DNA of 9,193 nt, from positions 1,280 through 10,472 of the forward strand of contig DFYR01000014.1 in NCBI GenBank assembly GCA_002383375.1, in the 5' to 3' direction. Numbering within the stretch: position 1 is the first letter of the stretch; every line of letters begins with the position of its first letter. The DNA is from Spirochaetaceae bacterium UBA4077 (GTDB lineage Bacteria > Spirochaetota > Spirochaetia > Treponematales > Rectinemataceae). Below, piece after piece: positions 1 to 6,631 of this stretch. The notes under the pieces were generated by a model. The model was not told where the DNA came from. It did no database searches and saw only the letters and a list, made by a program, of their open reading frames with translations. The position numbers and the translations under genes were made by a program.

Positions 1-198
1 ATCCTCCGTATCTGGCTGCTCAGGTATCTCTTTATCCTGGCGACCGAACGATACCTGCAGTACTACGCTGTTTTTTGGGGCAACCTGTTTTCCAACTACA
101 TGGCCGCCCTGCTGGCGATTCTGCTCATTTCCAGGGTGCGCTGGGAATCGGCGATCGATCCGAATCCGAAGCCTGAAGTAGCCGCAGCAGGGGCATAG
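1..198 (+). CDS. C-terminal end of a membrane protein, probably a MATE-family efflux transporter (5' partial)
   Basis: The reading frame is open from the first base and ends at TAG (196-198), giving 65 residues of a gene that begins outside the window. It encodes a hydrophobic stretch, an aromatic and charged turn (ERYLQYY), a second hydrophobic helix (FSNYMAALLAILLI) and a short polar tail rich in Pro, Glu and Ala. That pattern of two last helices and a short cytoplasmic tail suits the C-terminus of a MATE Na+/H+-coupled drug exporter, and the tail of the MATE pseudogene near 8760 has a similar layout. With only two helices visible the family call is tentative; another polytopic membrane protein is possible. 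It converges on the DUF1456 gene, with 25 bp between the stops. Confidence 0.5.
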   Translation: MLRIWLLRYLFILATERYLQYYAVFWGNLFSNYMAALLAILLISRVRWESAIDPNPKPEVAAAGA

Positions 199-223
199 GA
201 TGTCTCGATAAAGAGTCGAGGGC

Positions 224-730
224 TTAAACCCTGTACTTTTTTGTGATCCCCACAAGAAAATTCCGCAGGAATTGATCGCCGCAGATCTGGTACTTGGGAT
301 GTCCTTCCTTGCGGAATAGGGCATTAAGCTCTGAAAGGGTTACATCGGCCCCGGCTGCGCGCATCATGTCCACTACGTCTACATCCTTCAGTTCAAGGGC
401 GATTCTCAGTGCCTTGAGCACGTCGTTGTTCGAAGGATTGTTTCGCCAGGAAGGAGGACTAGAGGGCGGTCCGCCCTGACCAGCCGGCAGTGATTTCTCA
501 CTGGCCTGCAGGTCTCGAGGTCCACGCCGGCTTATAATGAGACCCTGCAAAAAGCTACCCATAGTTGGTCCGTCGCATTCCCTATATCCGGACTCGCCTT
601 CCTTGAGAAAAAGAGGTCGGATCACCTCAACCTTCATGGGTTTTCCACCGAAGACGAAGATGTCCACCAGCGCGAGGTCGGTGATGTTGAGCGCGTAGCG
701 CAGTCGAATGAGAATATCATTTCTGGTCAT
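224..730 (-). CDS. DUF1456 family protein (YehS-like), two tandem repeats
   Basis: This encodes 168 residues with two copies of the DUF1456 unit. Repeat 1 (about 1-70) starts TRNDILIRLRYALNI and has LFLKEGESGYREC near its middle. Repeat 2 (about 100-168) has NNDVLKALRIALELKD, then LFRKEGHPKYQICGDQFLRN. The repeated pattern (N-D-x-L, LRxAL, LxxKEGxxxYxxC, FLxG) is typical of the family, and the length is close to E. coli YehS (about 156 residues). The biochemical function is unknown; the protein has no signal peptide or membrane helix and is probably cytosolic. The linker (about residues 76-98) is a low-complexity Gly/Pro/Ser stretch. The ATG at 728-730 has AAGGAAA (complement of 741-747) ten bases upstream, and the homology begins at the first residues, which supports this start. 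It is divergent from the dpp operon. Confidence 0.88.
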   Translation of the reverse strand: MTRNDILIRLRYALNITDLALVDIFVFGGKPMKVEVIRPLFLKEGESGYRECDGPTMGSFLQGLIISRRGPRDLQASEKSLPAGQGGPPSSPPSWRNNPSNNDVLKALRIALELKDVDVVDMMRAAGADVTLSELNALFRKEGHPKYQICGDQFLRNFLVGITKKYRV

Positions 731-803
731 GTTGGCTTCGTTTCCTTGAAATTTGATGATATCTGGAATTATTGGCGTTGGCTACGGAGTGAAGCCGGCG
801 GCC

Positions 804-827
804 GCAACTGACATAGAGTCAGGTTGC
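804..827. promoter_or_regulatory. Bulged inverted repeat in the divergent intergenic region; possible operator
   Basis: GCAACTGAC (804-812) and GTCAGGTTGC (818-827) are complementary apart from one extra base in the right arm, and flank the loop ATAGA. The repeat ends 23 bp before the -35 box of the dpp promoter and lies 74 bp from the DUF1456 start codon, a place where a regulator could act on either gene. There is no T-run after it on either strand, so it is not an intrinsic terminator. An operator role is inferred from position and symmetry only. Confidence 0.3.
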
Positions 828-850
828 CGTAAACAAAACCTCATCTAAAC

Positions 851-879
851 TTGACATTAAGGCCTTGCCCAACTAGGAT
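851..879 (+). promoter_or_regulatory. Sigma70-type promoter of the dpp operon
   Basis: A perfect -35 box TTGACA (851-856) is followed, after 17 bp, by TAGGAT (874-879), a 4/6 match to the -10 consensus. Transcription would begin near 886, giving a leader of roughly 45-65 bases before dppB. It is the best match I see in the 200 bp divergent region and is oriented toward the operon. Confidence 0.65.
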
Positions 880-931
880 TCTCTTTCAAGCCGGGATCGC
901 CCTCTCGGCAGATTCGTGATTTGCAGCGGAT

Positions 932-1906
932 TTGAGACAAGGAGCTGATATCAAAGGCAGATACATCCTGAGGCGGCTGGCCATCGGGATTCCGACATTT
1001 TTCGGCATTACCTTCTTAGCCTACCTTATTTCGGCCATGGCGCCGGGCAGCCCTCTGGATGCTCTGCTGGCGGATCCCAACATTAATCCCGCCGAGCTGG
1101 AGCGACGCCGCGTGGAGCTGGGACTGGACAACCCTATCCTTATCCAATATTTCACATGGCTTGGTCAGTTCTTGCGGGGCAACCTGGGATTCTCCTTTAA
1201 AACCCAAAGGGCGGTTTTAGACATGATCGCCGAACGGCTGGGTCCCACGGCCATTCTAGCTGCCTGCTCGATAACCCTATCGCTGATCGTATCCATACCC
1301 CTGGGCATCATGGCCGCAGCTAAACCCTATTCAAAACGGGATTACCTGTTTTCTAGCCTTTCCTTCCTGATGGCCGCCACGCCCAACTTCTTTTCGGGTC
1401 TCGTGCTCATCTACATTTTCGCAGCTGTGCTCAAAATACTCCCCACCGGGGGCATGTACGACTCCTCAGGGCTGCGGAACGCCGCCATCTTGGCCAGGCA
1501 CCTCATACTGCCTACCCTGGTTTTGTCCTTTCAGCAGATAGGGAGCTGGATACGCTATATGCGAGGCTCCATGCTGGAGGTACTGCAGGAGGATTACATC
1601 CGCACAGCCCGGGCCAAGGGCTTGAAGCGGTGGAAGGTTATCCTCAAACACGGACTCAAGAATGCCCTCATCCCCGTAGTTACTGTGGTGGGCATGTCCG
1701 TTCCTTCCCTGGTGGGCGGCGCGGTGGTCACCGAGCAGGTGTTCGGCTGGCCCGGCGTAGGCTCGCTCATGGTCCAATCCATAGCCGCCAGGGATTACCC
1801 TGTCATCATGGGCATCACAGTGCTGGTTGCCTTTGTCGTTCTGGTGGCGAATCTCGTCACCGACCTGATCTACGGCCTTCTCGACCCGAGGATACGGTAT
1901 GCCTAG
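932..1906 (+). CDS. dppB: ABC peptide/nickel-type transporter permease, DppB family
   Basis: This is one of the two inner-membrane channel subunits of the importer encoded by this operon (324 residues from TTG 932). It shows the family layout: N-terminal RYILRRL before the first helix (about 14-35), a long periplasmic loop, several hydrophobic helices, the cytoplasmic EAA coupling loop (about 221-248, DYIRTARAKGLKRWK) that docks on the ATPase, then FGWPGVG (271-277), ARDYP (286-290) and the C-terminal DPRIR. The start is uncertain. TTG 932 is the only standard start codon in the frame after the upstream TGA (917), but it lacks a good ribosome binding site. A strong AAGGAG (939-944) lies inside it, five bases before an in-frame ATC (950), which would give the family-typical start (M)KGRYILRRL. 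The stop overlaps dppC by 8 bases, suggesting translational coupling. Family call is firm; substrate is not shown. Confidence 0.93.
   Translation: MRQGADIKGRYILRRLAIGIPTFFGITFLAYLISAMAPGSPLDALLADPNINPAELERRRVELGLDNPILIQYFTWLGQFLRGNLGFSFKTQRAVLDMIAERLGPTAILAACSITLSLIVSIPLGIMAAAKPYSKRDYLFSSLSFLMAATPNFFSGLVLIYIFAAVLKILPTGGMYDSSGLRNAAILARHLILPTLVLSFQQIGSWIRYMRGSMLEVLQEDYIRTARAKGLKRWKVILKHGLKNALIPVVTVVGMSVPSLVGGAVVTEQVFGWPGVGSLMVQSIAARDYPVIMGITVLVAFVVLVANLVTDLIYGLLDPRIRYA
939..944 (+). promoter_or_regulatory. Strong Shine-Dalgarno sequence AAGGAG inside the annotated dppB N-terminus
   Basis: AAGGAG sits seven bases downstream of the start of the only standard start codon (TTG 932) and five bases upstream of an in-frame ATC at 950-952. 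Placed like this it would direct initiation at AUC, a rare but known class of start codon. Initiation there would give 318 residues beginning close to the conserved RYILRRL. Confidence 0.45.
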
Positions 1907-2783
1907 GTCCGCCTCCTTGAAAAAAACGAAAGCGAAGTCTTCGTATTTCGCCGACGCGAGGGAAAAATTTAAGGAACATCGCCTGGCCGTATTCGGCCTT
2001 GCGGTCCTGATAGCCCTGGTCGTCATCGTCGTCTTTGCACCCATGCTCTTCCCGCTGGACCCCTATACTTCGGACTATTTCGAATTCGGTATGGCGCCCA
2101 GCGCGAAGCATCCACTGGGAACCGATGCCGTAGGCAGGGACCTGCTGGCCAGGCTGATTTACGGGGGCAGGACATCCCTCTTCGTCGGGCTTGCATCGAC
2201 CCTGATAAGCCTCCTCATCGGCGTGCCCCTGGGGCTTACCGCCGGCTACTACCGGGGCTGGTGGGAAGCGCTGGTGATGCGCATAGCGGATATTTTCATG
2301 TCCTTTCCCGCCATGGTCCTCATTCTGGTCCTGGTGGCAGTGGTGGGTCCTTCGATCTGGTCGGTGACGGTGGTGATAGGCGTATTAGGCTGGACCCAGT
2401 TCGCCCGGCTGGTATTCGCTAACGTACTTTCGGTGCGTGAAAAGGAATACGTGGAATCGGCCTATGCCATAGGAACAAAGGACTTTGTTGTTCTGACCAA
2501 ATATATTCTGCCTAACTCCATCGCGCCTATCCTTATCTCCATGACCTTCAGGACAGCTCAGGCTATTCTGATGGAATCCTCGCTGAGTTTCCTGGGAATG
2601 GGGGTGCAGCCGCCCATGGCGAGCTGGGGAAACCTGATGAACGAAGCGCTCTCCATCACTGTGCTCTCCCAAAAGCCCTGGATCTGGGCTCCTCCGGGAA
2701 TCGCCTTGGTATTGATCGTGCTTTCCATTAACTTTGTTGGGGACGGGATCAGGGACGCCCTGGATCCGAAAATGAGGATATGA
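1899..2783 (+). CDS. dppC: ABC peptide/nickel-type transporter permease, DppC family
   Basis: This is the second channel subunit, pairing with DppB in the inner membrane (294 residues). A charged cytoplasmic N-terminus (1-28, many Lys and Arg) leads to the first helix (about 29-51), as in the OppC N-terminal domain. Then come HPLGTDAVGRD (71-81), a hallmark of DppC/OppC proteins, further hydrophobic helices, and the EAA loop (about 183-207, EYVESAYAIG to YILPN) that contacts the ATPase. The C-terminus has ESSLSFLGMGVQPP (226-239), SWGNL (242-246) and LDPKMR, all family-typical. The ATG at 1899 overlaps the last 8 bases of dppB and has GAGG (1888-1891) seven bases upstream. Length is normal for the family and no key motif is missing. 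Confidence 0.95.
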   Translation: MPRSASLKKTKAKSSYFADAREKFKEHRLAVFGLAVLIALVVIVVFAPMLFPLDPYTSDYFEFGMAPSAKHPLGTDAVGRDLLARLIYGGRTSLFVGLASTLISLLIGVPLGLTAGYYRGWWEALVMRIADIFMSFPAMVLILVLVAVVGPSIWSVTVVIGVLGWTQFARLVFANVLSVREKEYVESAYAIGTKDFVVLTKYILPNSIAPILISMTFRTAQAILMESSLSFLGMGVQPPMASWGNLMNEALSITVLSQKPWIWAPPGIALVLIVLSINFVGDGIRDALDPKMRI

Positions 2784-2819
2784 AGCTTTCCATGGCTTTA
2801 AAGGTTATTACCGATATCG

Positions 2820-2854
2820 ATCCGCAGCCGAGCCGAAAAACGGTTTCTGCGGAT
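2820..2854 (+). promoter_or_regulatory. Intercistronic mRNA stem-loop just before the binding-protein ribosome binding site
   Basis: ATCCGCAG (2820-2827) pairs perfectly with CTGCGGAT (2847-2854). Inside it, after a two-base CC bulge, GAGCCG (2830-2835) pairs with CGGTTT (2841-2846), including two G-U pairs, around an AAAAA loop. The structure ends six bases before the GGAG of the binding-protein gene. It is followed by A residues, not T residues, so it is not a terminator of the operon. It lies in the only real gap between the five operon genes. A likely role, inferred, is to protect the 5' end of a processed transcript or to influence translation of the binding protein, which is usually needed in excess over the membrane subunits. 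Confidence 0.6.
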
Positions 2855-2860
2855 AAAAAA

Positions 2861-2864
2861 GGAG
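2861..2864 (+). promoter_or_regulatory. Ribosome binding site that sets the binding-protein start
   Basis: GGAG, preceded by an A-run (AAAAAAGGAG), lies five bases before ATG 2870. It favours this start over the in-frame ATG at 2780, which would place 30 extra residues in front of the signal peptide. Confidence 0.75.
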
Positions 2865-2869
2865 TGTCT

Positions 2870-4471
2870 ATGAAACTGAGAACCAGAAGGCTGCGGGTGC
2901 TAGTGTTGCTCGTAGCCGCCCTCGCCATACTGGGCGGCTCCGCGACTGCCCAGAACGTAAAGCCCAAGATAGTCACCATAGCGATGACCAACGCCTGGGA
3001 CACCATGATGCCCGTGAATACCAATTCCAACTATGGGCTTCTGGTGTACGACCAAATCTACGACCGCCTGGTGGTTACCAAGGCCGACGGCAGTTTCGCC
3101 CCCCGCCTGGCCAAGAGTTGGTCGGTGAACGCTTCTTCCACCGCCATCACTTTTATTCTGAATGAAAAAGCCACCTGGCACGACGGCAAGCCAGTAACCG
3201 CCCAGGATGTGGTCTTCACCGCCCAGCTTTATTCCAATCCCGCGGTTAAAGCCCTAGCCCGCTACAGGCTCAACTATTTTGCCGGCACCGACGATTCGGG
3301 CGCCGAAACTTCTCCTGGCTCCATCGCCGTCAAGGCAGAAGGCGACTACAAGGTTACCTTCACCCTGAAGAAAGCCATTTTTGCCGACACAGTGATCGAT
3401 CAGTGGGCGACCGCCTTCTTCGTGATCCCTAAGCACATCTTCCAGGGCAAGACCCCGGCCGAGATCAACGCGCCCACCCTCTGGGCCAAGCCCGTTGGAT
3501 CAGGCCCCTTTAAGTACGAGCGGGAGATTACCGGCGAGCGTATGGAACTAGTAGCAAACAAGAATTACTTTTTGGGTGCGCCGGACTTCGACAGGCTTGT
3601 CATCCGCATCATGCCTTCCGCCAGCCTCCTGTCCGGCCTGATCTCAGGCGAAGTGGACATCATCGCCGGTGGCGCCATGGGCTCCATCTCCCTGGACGAC
3701 TGGCCCACGGCACAGAAGCAGGCTAATCTGGTCACCGAGTCCATTCCCACCCTTAACTACCAGACTCTCATCATCAACACCCAACAGCCCTATATGACCC
3801 AGAGGGTGCGCCAGGCCTTCAACATGGCCATAAACAGGAAGATTCTGGTGGATGCGCTCCTGCGAGGCCAGGGTGTCGCGCTCATGACCCCTATTTCGCC
3901 CGCGAGCCCCTATTTCAACCAGAAACTCAAGGATATTCCCTATGATCCGGCCAGGGCTGCCCAGATCCTGAAGGAAGAAAAATTCCCCTTTGACAAAGAA
4001 CTCGTTTTCTATGTGCCCTCGGGCAATATTGCCAGGGAGCGAACCGCAGTGCTCATCGAGCAGGATTTTGAAAAGCTGGGGGTTAAGGTGCGGATTCAGA
4101 CGGTGGATTTCCCCACCCTGATGAACAACATGCGCTCGGGCACCCATGATTTCGGCATCATAGGCTCTGGCGGCACCCTCGATCCGGCAGAGAGCAGGGA
4201 GATGGTCAGCCCCACCTCCACGGTGAACTTCTCCAGGCTCACCAGCACCCTCCTCACCGACATTATCGACGAGGGAGCGGCCAAGCTGACCTTCGCTACC
4301 CGCAAACCCTATTTCGATAAATACCAGGAAATGGTGGCCGAGCTATCCCACATGCCCTACCTTTACACGACCAACGCCCTCATGGCCTACAACAAGCGCC
4401 TCTCCAACGTGAGCGCGGTGGATTTCTCCCGACTCAACTGGCGAGCCTGGGAGTGGAAGGTTAACAACTGA
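2870..4471 (+). CDS. Periplasmic substrate-binding protein of the importer, family 5 (SBP_bac_5, DppA/OppA-like)
   Basis: This is the extracytoplasmic receptor that captures the peptide-like substrate and delivers it to DppBC (533 residues, normal for the family). A signal peptide is clear: n-region KLRTRRLR, hydrophobic core (about 9-23) and an ATA site (25-27) suited to signal peptidase I. There is no lipobox Cys, so the protein should be free in a periplasm. Family 5 features follow: IYDRL near 63-67, PRLAKSW (78-84), WHDGKPVTAQDVVFT (103-117), and GSGPFKYE (210-217) in the middle of the protein. The start at 2870 has a strong ribosome binding site and puts the signal peptide first; the frame is also open from an ATG at 2780 that overlaps the dppC stop. 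Its stop shares one base with the dppD start. Family 5 members bind peptides, opines, nickel chelates or sugars; the ligand cannot be read from sequence. Confidence 0.95.
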   Translation: MKLRTRRLRVLVLLVAALAILGGSATAQNVKPKIVTIAMTNAWDTMMPVNTNSNYGLLVYDQIYDRLVVTKADGSFAPRLAKSWSVNASSTAITFILNEKATWHDGKPVTAQDVVFTAQLYSNPAVKALARYRLNYFAGTDDSGAETSPGSIAVKAEGDYKVTFTLKKAIFADTVIDQWATAFFVIPKHIFQGKTPAEINAPTLWAKPVGSGPFKYEREITGERMELVANKNYFLGAPDFDRLVIRIMPSASLLSGLISGEVDIIAGGAMGSISLDDWPTAQKQANLVTESIPTLNYQTLIINTQQPYMTQRVRQAFNMAINRKILVDALLRGQGVALMTPISPASPYFNQKLKDIPYDPARAAQILKEEKFPFDKELVFYVPSGNIARERTAVLIEQDFEKLGVKVRIQTVDFPTLMNNMRSGTHDFGIIGSGGTLDPAESREMVSPTSTVNFSRLTSTLLTDIIDEGAAKLTFATRKPYFDKYQEMVAELSHMPYLYTTNALMAYNKRLSNVSAVDFSRLNWRAWEWKVNN

Positions 4472-5469
4472 TGATTCAGCAAGGATCGGGAGAGCGTCCC
4501 CTGTTGGAGGTGAGCGGTCTACGGACCGAATTCGCCACCAAGAAGGGGAGAGTGGTCGCCGTCGACGGCATCGATTTTACCCTGCAGCGGGGCGAAATCC
4601 TCGGCATAGCCGGGGAGTCCGGCTGCGGGAAATCGGTCACAGCTCTCTCGATCCTTCGCTTACTGCCTGATTACGCGCTGATCAGTTCCGGCCGGATTCT
4701 GATGAACGGCCGGGACTTGCCCAGCCTCAGCGAAGACCAAATGTGCGAGGTCAGGGGCAACGAGATAGCCATGATTTTCCAGGATCCCATGACTTCCCTG
4801 AATCCAGTCTTGAGTCTGGCCACACAGATGATCGAGCCCTTTGTCATCCACCAGGTCATGACCAAGGCGCAAGGGCGTGAAAAAGCCCTGGAAATGCTCA
4901 AAAAGGTAGGGATCCCTTCGCCCGAGCAGCGGCTGGACGAGTACCCTCACCAGCTTTCTGGCGGCATGCGCCAGCGGGTGATGATCGCCATGGCCTTGTC
5001 CTGTAATCCCCAGCTGCTTATCGCCGACGAGCCGACCACCGCTCTGGACGTTACCACTCAGGCGCAGATTCTCGATCTCATGCGTGAGCTGCGAAACGAT
5101 CTAGGCACCGCAGTCATGCTCATCACCCACGACCTGGGAGTCGTCGCCGAGATGGCGGACAACGTGCTGGTGATGTATGCGGGCAAGACTGTGGAGTACT
5201 CCAGCGCAGAAGAGCTTTTCCGGATGCCTAAGCATCCCTACACCCAAGGCCTGTTGAAGGCCATTCCCAGGCTGGAAGATGACGAAGAGCTTCTCTACAC
5301 TATTCCGGGAACCGTTCCCAACCAGTACCAGAGAATCAAGGGCTGCTCCTTCCGGGCCCGCTGTCCAAAGGCTATGCCCGTCTGCGCTGAAAAGGAACCC
5401 AAAGCGTACAAGGTAGGCTCAGCGCTCGTGCACTGCTTCCTTTTTGCCGAAGGGAAAGGCAATGAGTAA
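4471..5469 (+). CDS. dppD: ABC transporter ATPase subunit, DppD/OppD family
   Basis: This is one of the two cytoplasmic ATPases that drive import (332 residues). All ABC motifs are intact: Walker A GESGCGKS (48-55), Q-loop Gln104, signature LSGGM (162-166), Walker B LLIADEP (182-188), D-loop ALD (191-193) and switch His220. The C-terminal oligopeptide/dipeptide domain contains HPYTQGLLKAIP (255-266) and four cysteines: C292, C298, C305 and C322 (spacing X5, X6, X16). In DppD/OppD proteins these cysteines can bind a [4Fe-4S] cluster. ATG 4471 shares its A with the TGA stop of the binding-protein gene, and GGAAGG (4455-4460) lies ten bases upstream. It should pair with DppF as a heterodimer. 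Confidence 0.95.
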   Translation: MIQQGSGERPLLEVSGLRTEFATKKGRVVAVDGIDFTLQRGEILGIAGESGCGKSVTALSILRLLPDYALISSGRILMNGRDLPSLSEDQMCEVRGNEIAMIFQDPMTSLNPVLSLATQMIEPFVIHQVMTKAQGREKALEMLKKVGIPSPEQRLDEYPHQLSGGMRQRVMIAMALSCNPQLLIADEPTTALDVTTQAQILDLMRELRNDLGTAVMLITHDLGVVAEMADNVLVMYAGKTVEYSSAEELFRMPKHPYTQGLLKAIPRLEDDEELLYTIPGTVPNQYQRIKGCSFRARCPKAMPVCAEKEPKAYKVGSALVHCFLFAEGKGNE

Positions 5470-6559
5470 TCAAACTGCAGCCAGCAAAGACGTCAGCGGC
5501 AAGGCTGCCCCAACAGACGGCGCGGAGTTAGCAGCCGAGGCAGCAGCTGGAGTAGCGACCACGGCCGGAAAAGGACGACCGGCTCAGGGCGCCGAGATTC
5601 TTCTGGAAACCAAGGACCTGACAAAATATTTCGGCGGTAAAAAACGCCTCTTCGATGCGGCGCCGAAGATTGTGAAAGCCGTGGACGGCATCGATATCTC
5701 CATCCGCAAAGGCGAAACCTTAGGCCTCGTGGGTGAGTCGGGCTGCGGAAAATCCACCCTCGGACGGACTATTCTCGGTCTTCTTCCCAAGACATCAGGC
5801 TCCGTGTATTTCGCAAGCCGAGAGATCACAAGCCTGCCCAAGGAAGAGCTCCGGCAGCTGAAGCAGCGCATGCAGATCGTCTTTCAGGATCCCTACGGCT
5901 CTCTCAACCCCCGTATGACCGTTCTCGACCTCGTCAGGGCTCCCTTGGACGTTTTCGGACTAGGGACAAAGGAGGAAAAGGAGCAGCGTGTCGCGGCAAT
6001 GCTTGGCCATGTAGGAATGGGCGAGCATCAGCTCAATCGCTATCCCCACGAATTTTCCGGCGGCCAGCGCCAGCGCATCGGCATAGCCAGGGCTCTCATT
6101 CTGCAGCCTGAATTTGTCGTCTGCGATGAGCCGGTTTCGGCCTTGGACGTCTCGGTGCGTGCCCAGGTGCTCAATCTCATGGCCGAGCTCCAGAAAGAAT
6201 TAGGCCTCACCTACCTCTTCATTTCCCACGACCTGAGTGTAGTCAAGCACATATCGGACCGGGTAGCGGTTATGTACCTGGGGCGTATCGTCGAAATAAC
6301 TGGCAAGCACGAGCTCTACGCAAACCCCCTGCATCCCTATACCCAAGCCCTCCTATCGGCCATACCAAAGCCTTCAGCCCAGGCTAAGCAGCTTCGCAAC
6401 CTCTGCGCGCTCAAAGGGGATGTGCCCAGCTCCTACGCAATGCCCTCAGGCTGCCGCTTCCACCCCCGTTGCCCCAAAGCCATCGATCTCTGCGCCAAGG
6501 AAGTGCCTCTTCTGCGAAACCTCAGCCCCGATCATCAGGTCGCCTGCCACCTCGCGTAA
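5462..6559 (+). CDS. dppF: ABC transporter ATPase subunit, DppF/OppF family
   Basis: This is the partner ATPase of DppD (365 residues from ATG 5462). Motifs are Walker A GESGCGKS (91-98), Q-loop Gln142, signature FSGGQ (198-202), Walker B FVVCDEP (218-224), D-loop SALD (226-229) and switch His256. The C-terminal domain has HPYTQALLSAIP (291-302) and four cysteines, C331, C337, C344 and C362, with spacing almost the same as in DppD. The first ~43 residues are an Ala/Gly/Thr-rich low-complexity extension before the conserved domain begins at about ILLETKDLTKYF. I chose ATG 5462, which has AAGGG (5450-5454) seven bases upstream; an in-frame TTG at 5444 would add six residues. It overlaps dppD by 8 bases and ends the ABC operon proper. 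No terminator follows. Confidence 0.94.
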   Translation: MSNQTAASKDVSGKAAPTDGAELAAEAAAGVATTAGKGRPAQGAEILLETKDLTKYFGGKKRLFDAAPKIVKAVDGIDISIRKGETLGLVGESGCGKSTLGRTILGLLPKTSGSVYFASREITSLPKEELRQLKQRMQIVFQDPYGSLNPRMTVLDLVRAPLDVFGLGTKEEKEQRVAAMLGHVGMGEHQLNRYPHEFSGGQRQRIGIARALILQPEFVVCDEPVSALDVSVRAQVLNLMAELQKELGLTYLFISHDLSVVKHISDRVAVMYLGRIVEITGKHELYANPLHPYTQALLSAIPKPSAQAKQLRNLCALKGDVPSSYAMPSGCRFHPRCPKAIDLCAKEVPLLRNLSPDHQVACHLA

Positions 6560-6621
6560 GCGTTTTAGAAACCACCTATCTGCGCTACAATGGACCATGC
6601 TGATGACTTTGATCCACTCTC

Positions 6622-6626
6622 GGAGG
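6622..6626 (+). promoter_or_regulatory. Ribosome binding site that sets the start of the PAS/DUF438-type gene
   Basis: GGAGG lies five bases before ATG 6632. The in-frame ATG at 6590 has no recognisable ribosome binding site, so the first 14 codons of the longer frame are probably untranslated. Confidence 0.75.
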
Positions 6627-6631
6627 AAGGG

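Noticed and set aside
204..242. Possible bidirectional terminator between the converging genes (CTCGA/TCGAG hairpin, AGGG/CCCT, then a T6 run)
   Set aside because: The stems are only 4-5 bp, the T-run is separated from the short stem by four bases and lies in the DUF1456 coding end; too weak to annotate.
1466..2111. Long minus-strand open frames opposite dppB and dppC
   Set aside because: They lack family features and ribosome binding sites and lie opposite strongly conserved permease genes; they are shadow frames.
3644..4147. A 167-codon minus-strand frame opposite the binding-protein gene
   Set aside because: It is the antisense of a well-supported family 5 binding protein, and its composition fits a shadow frame.
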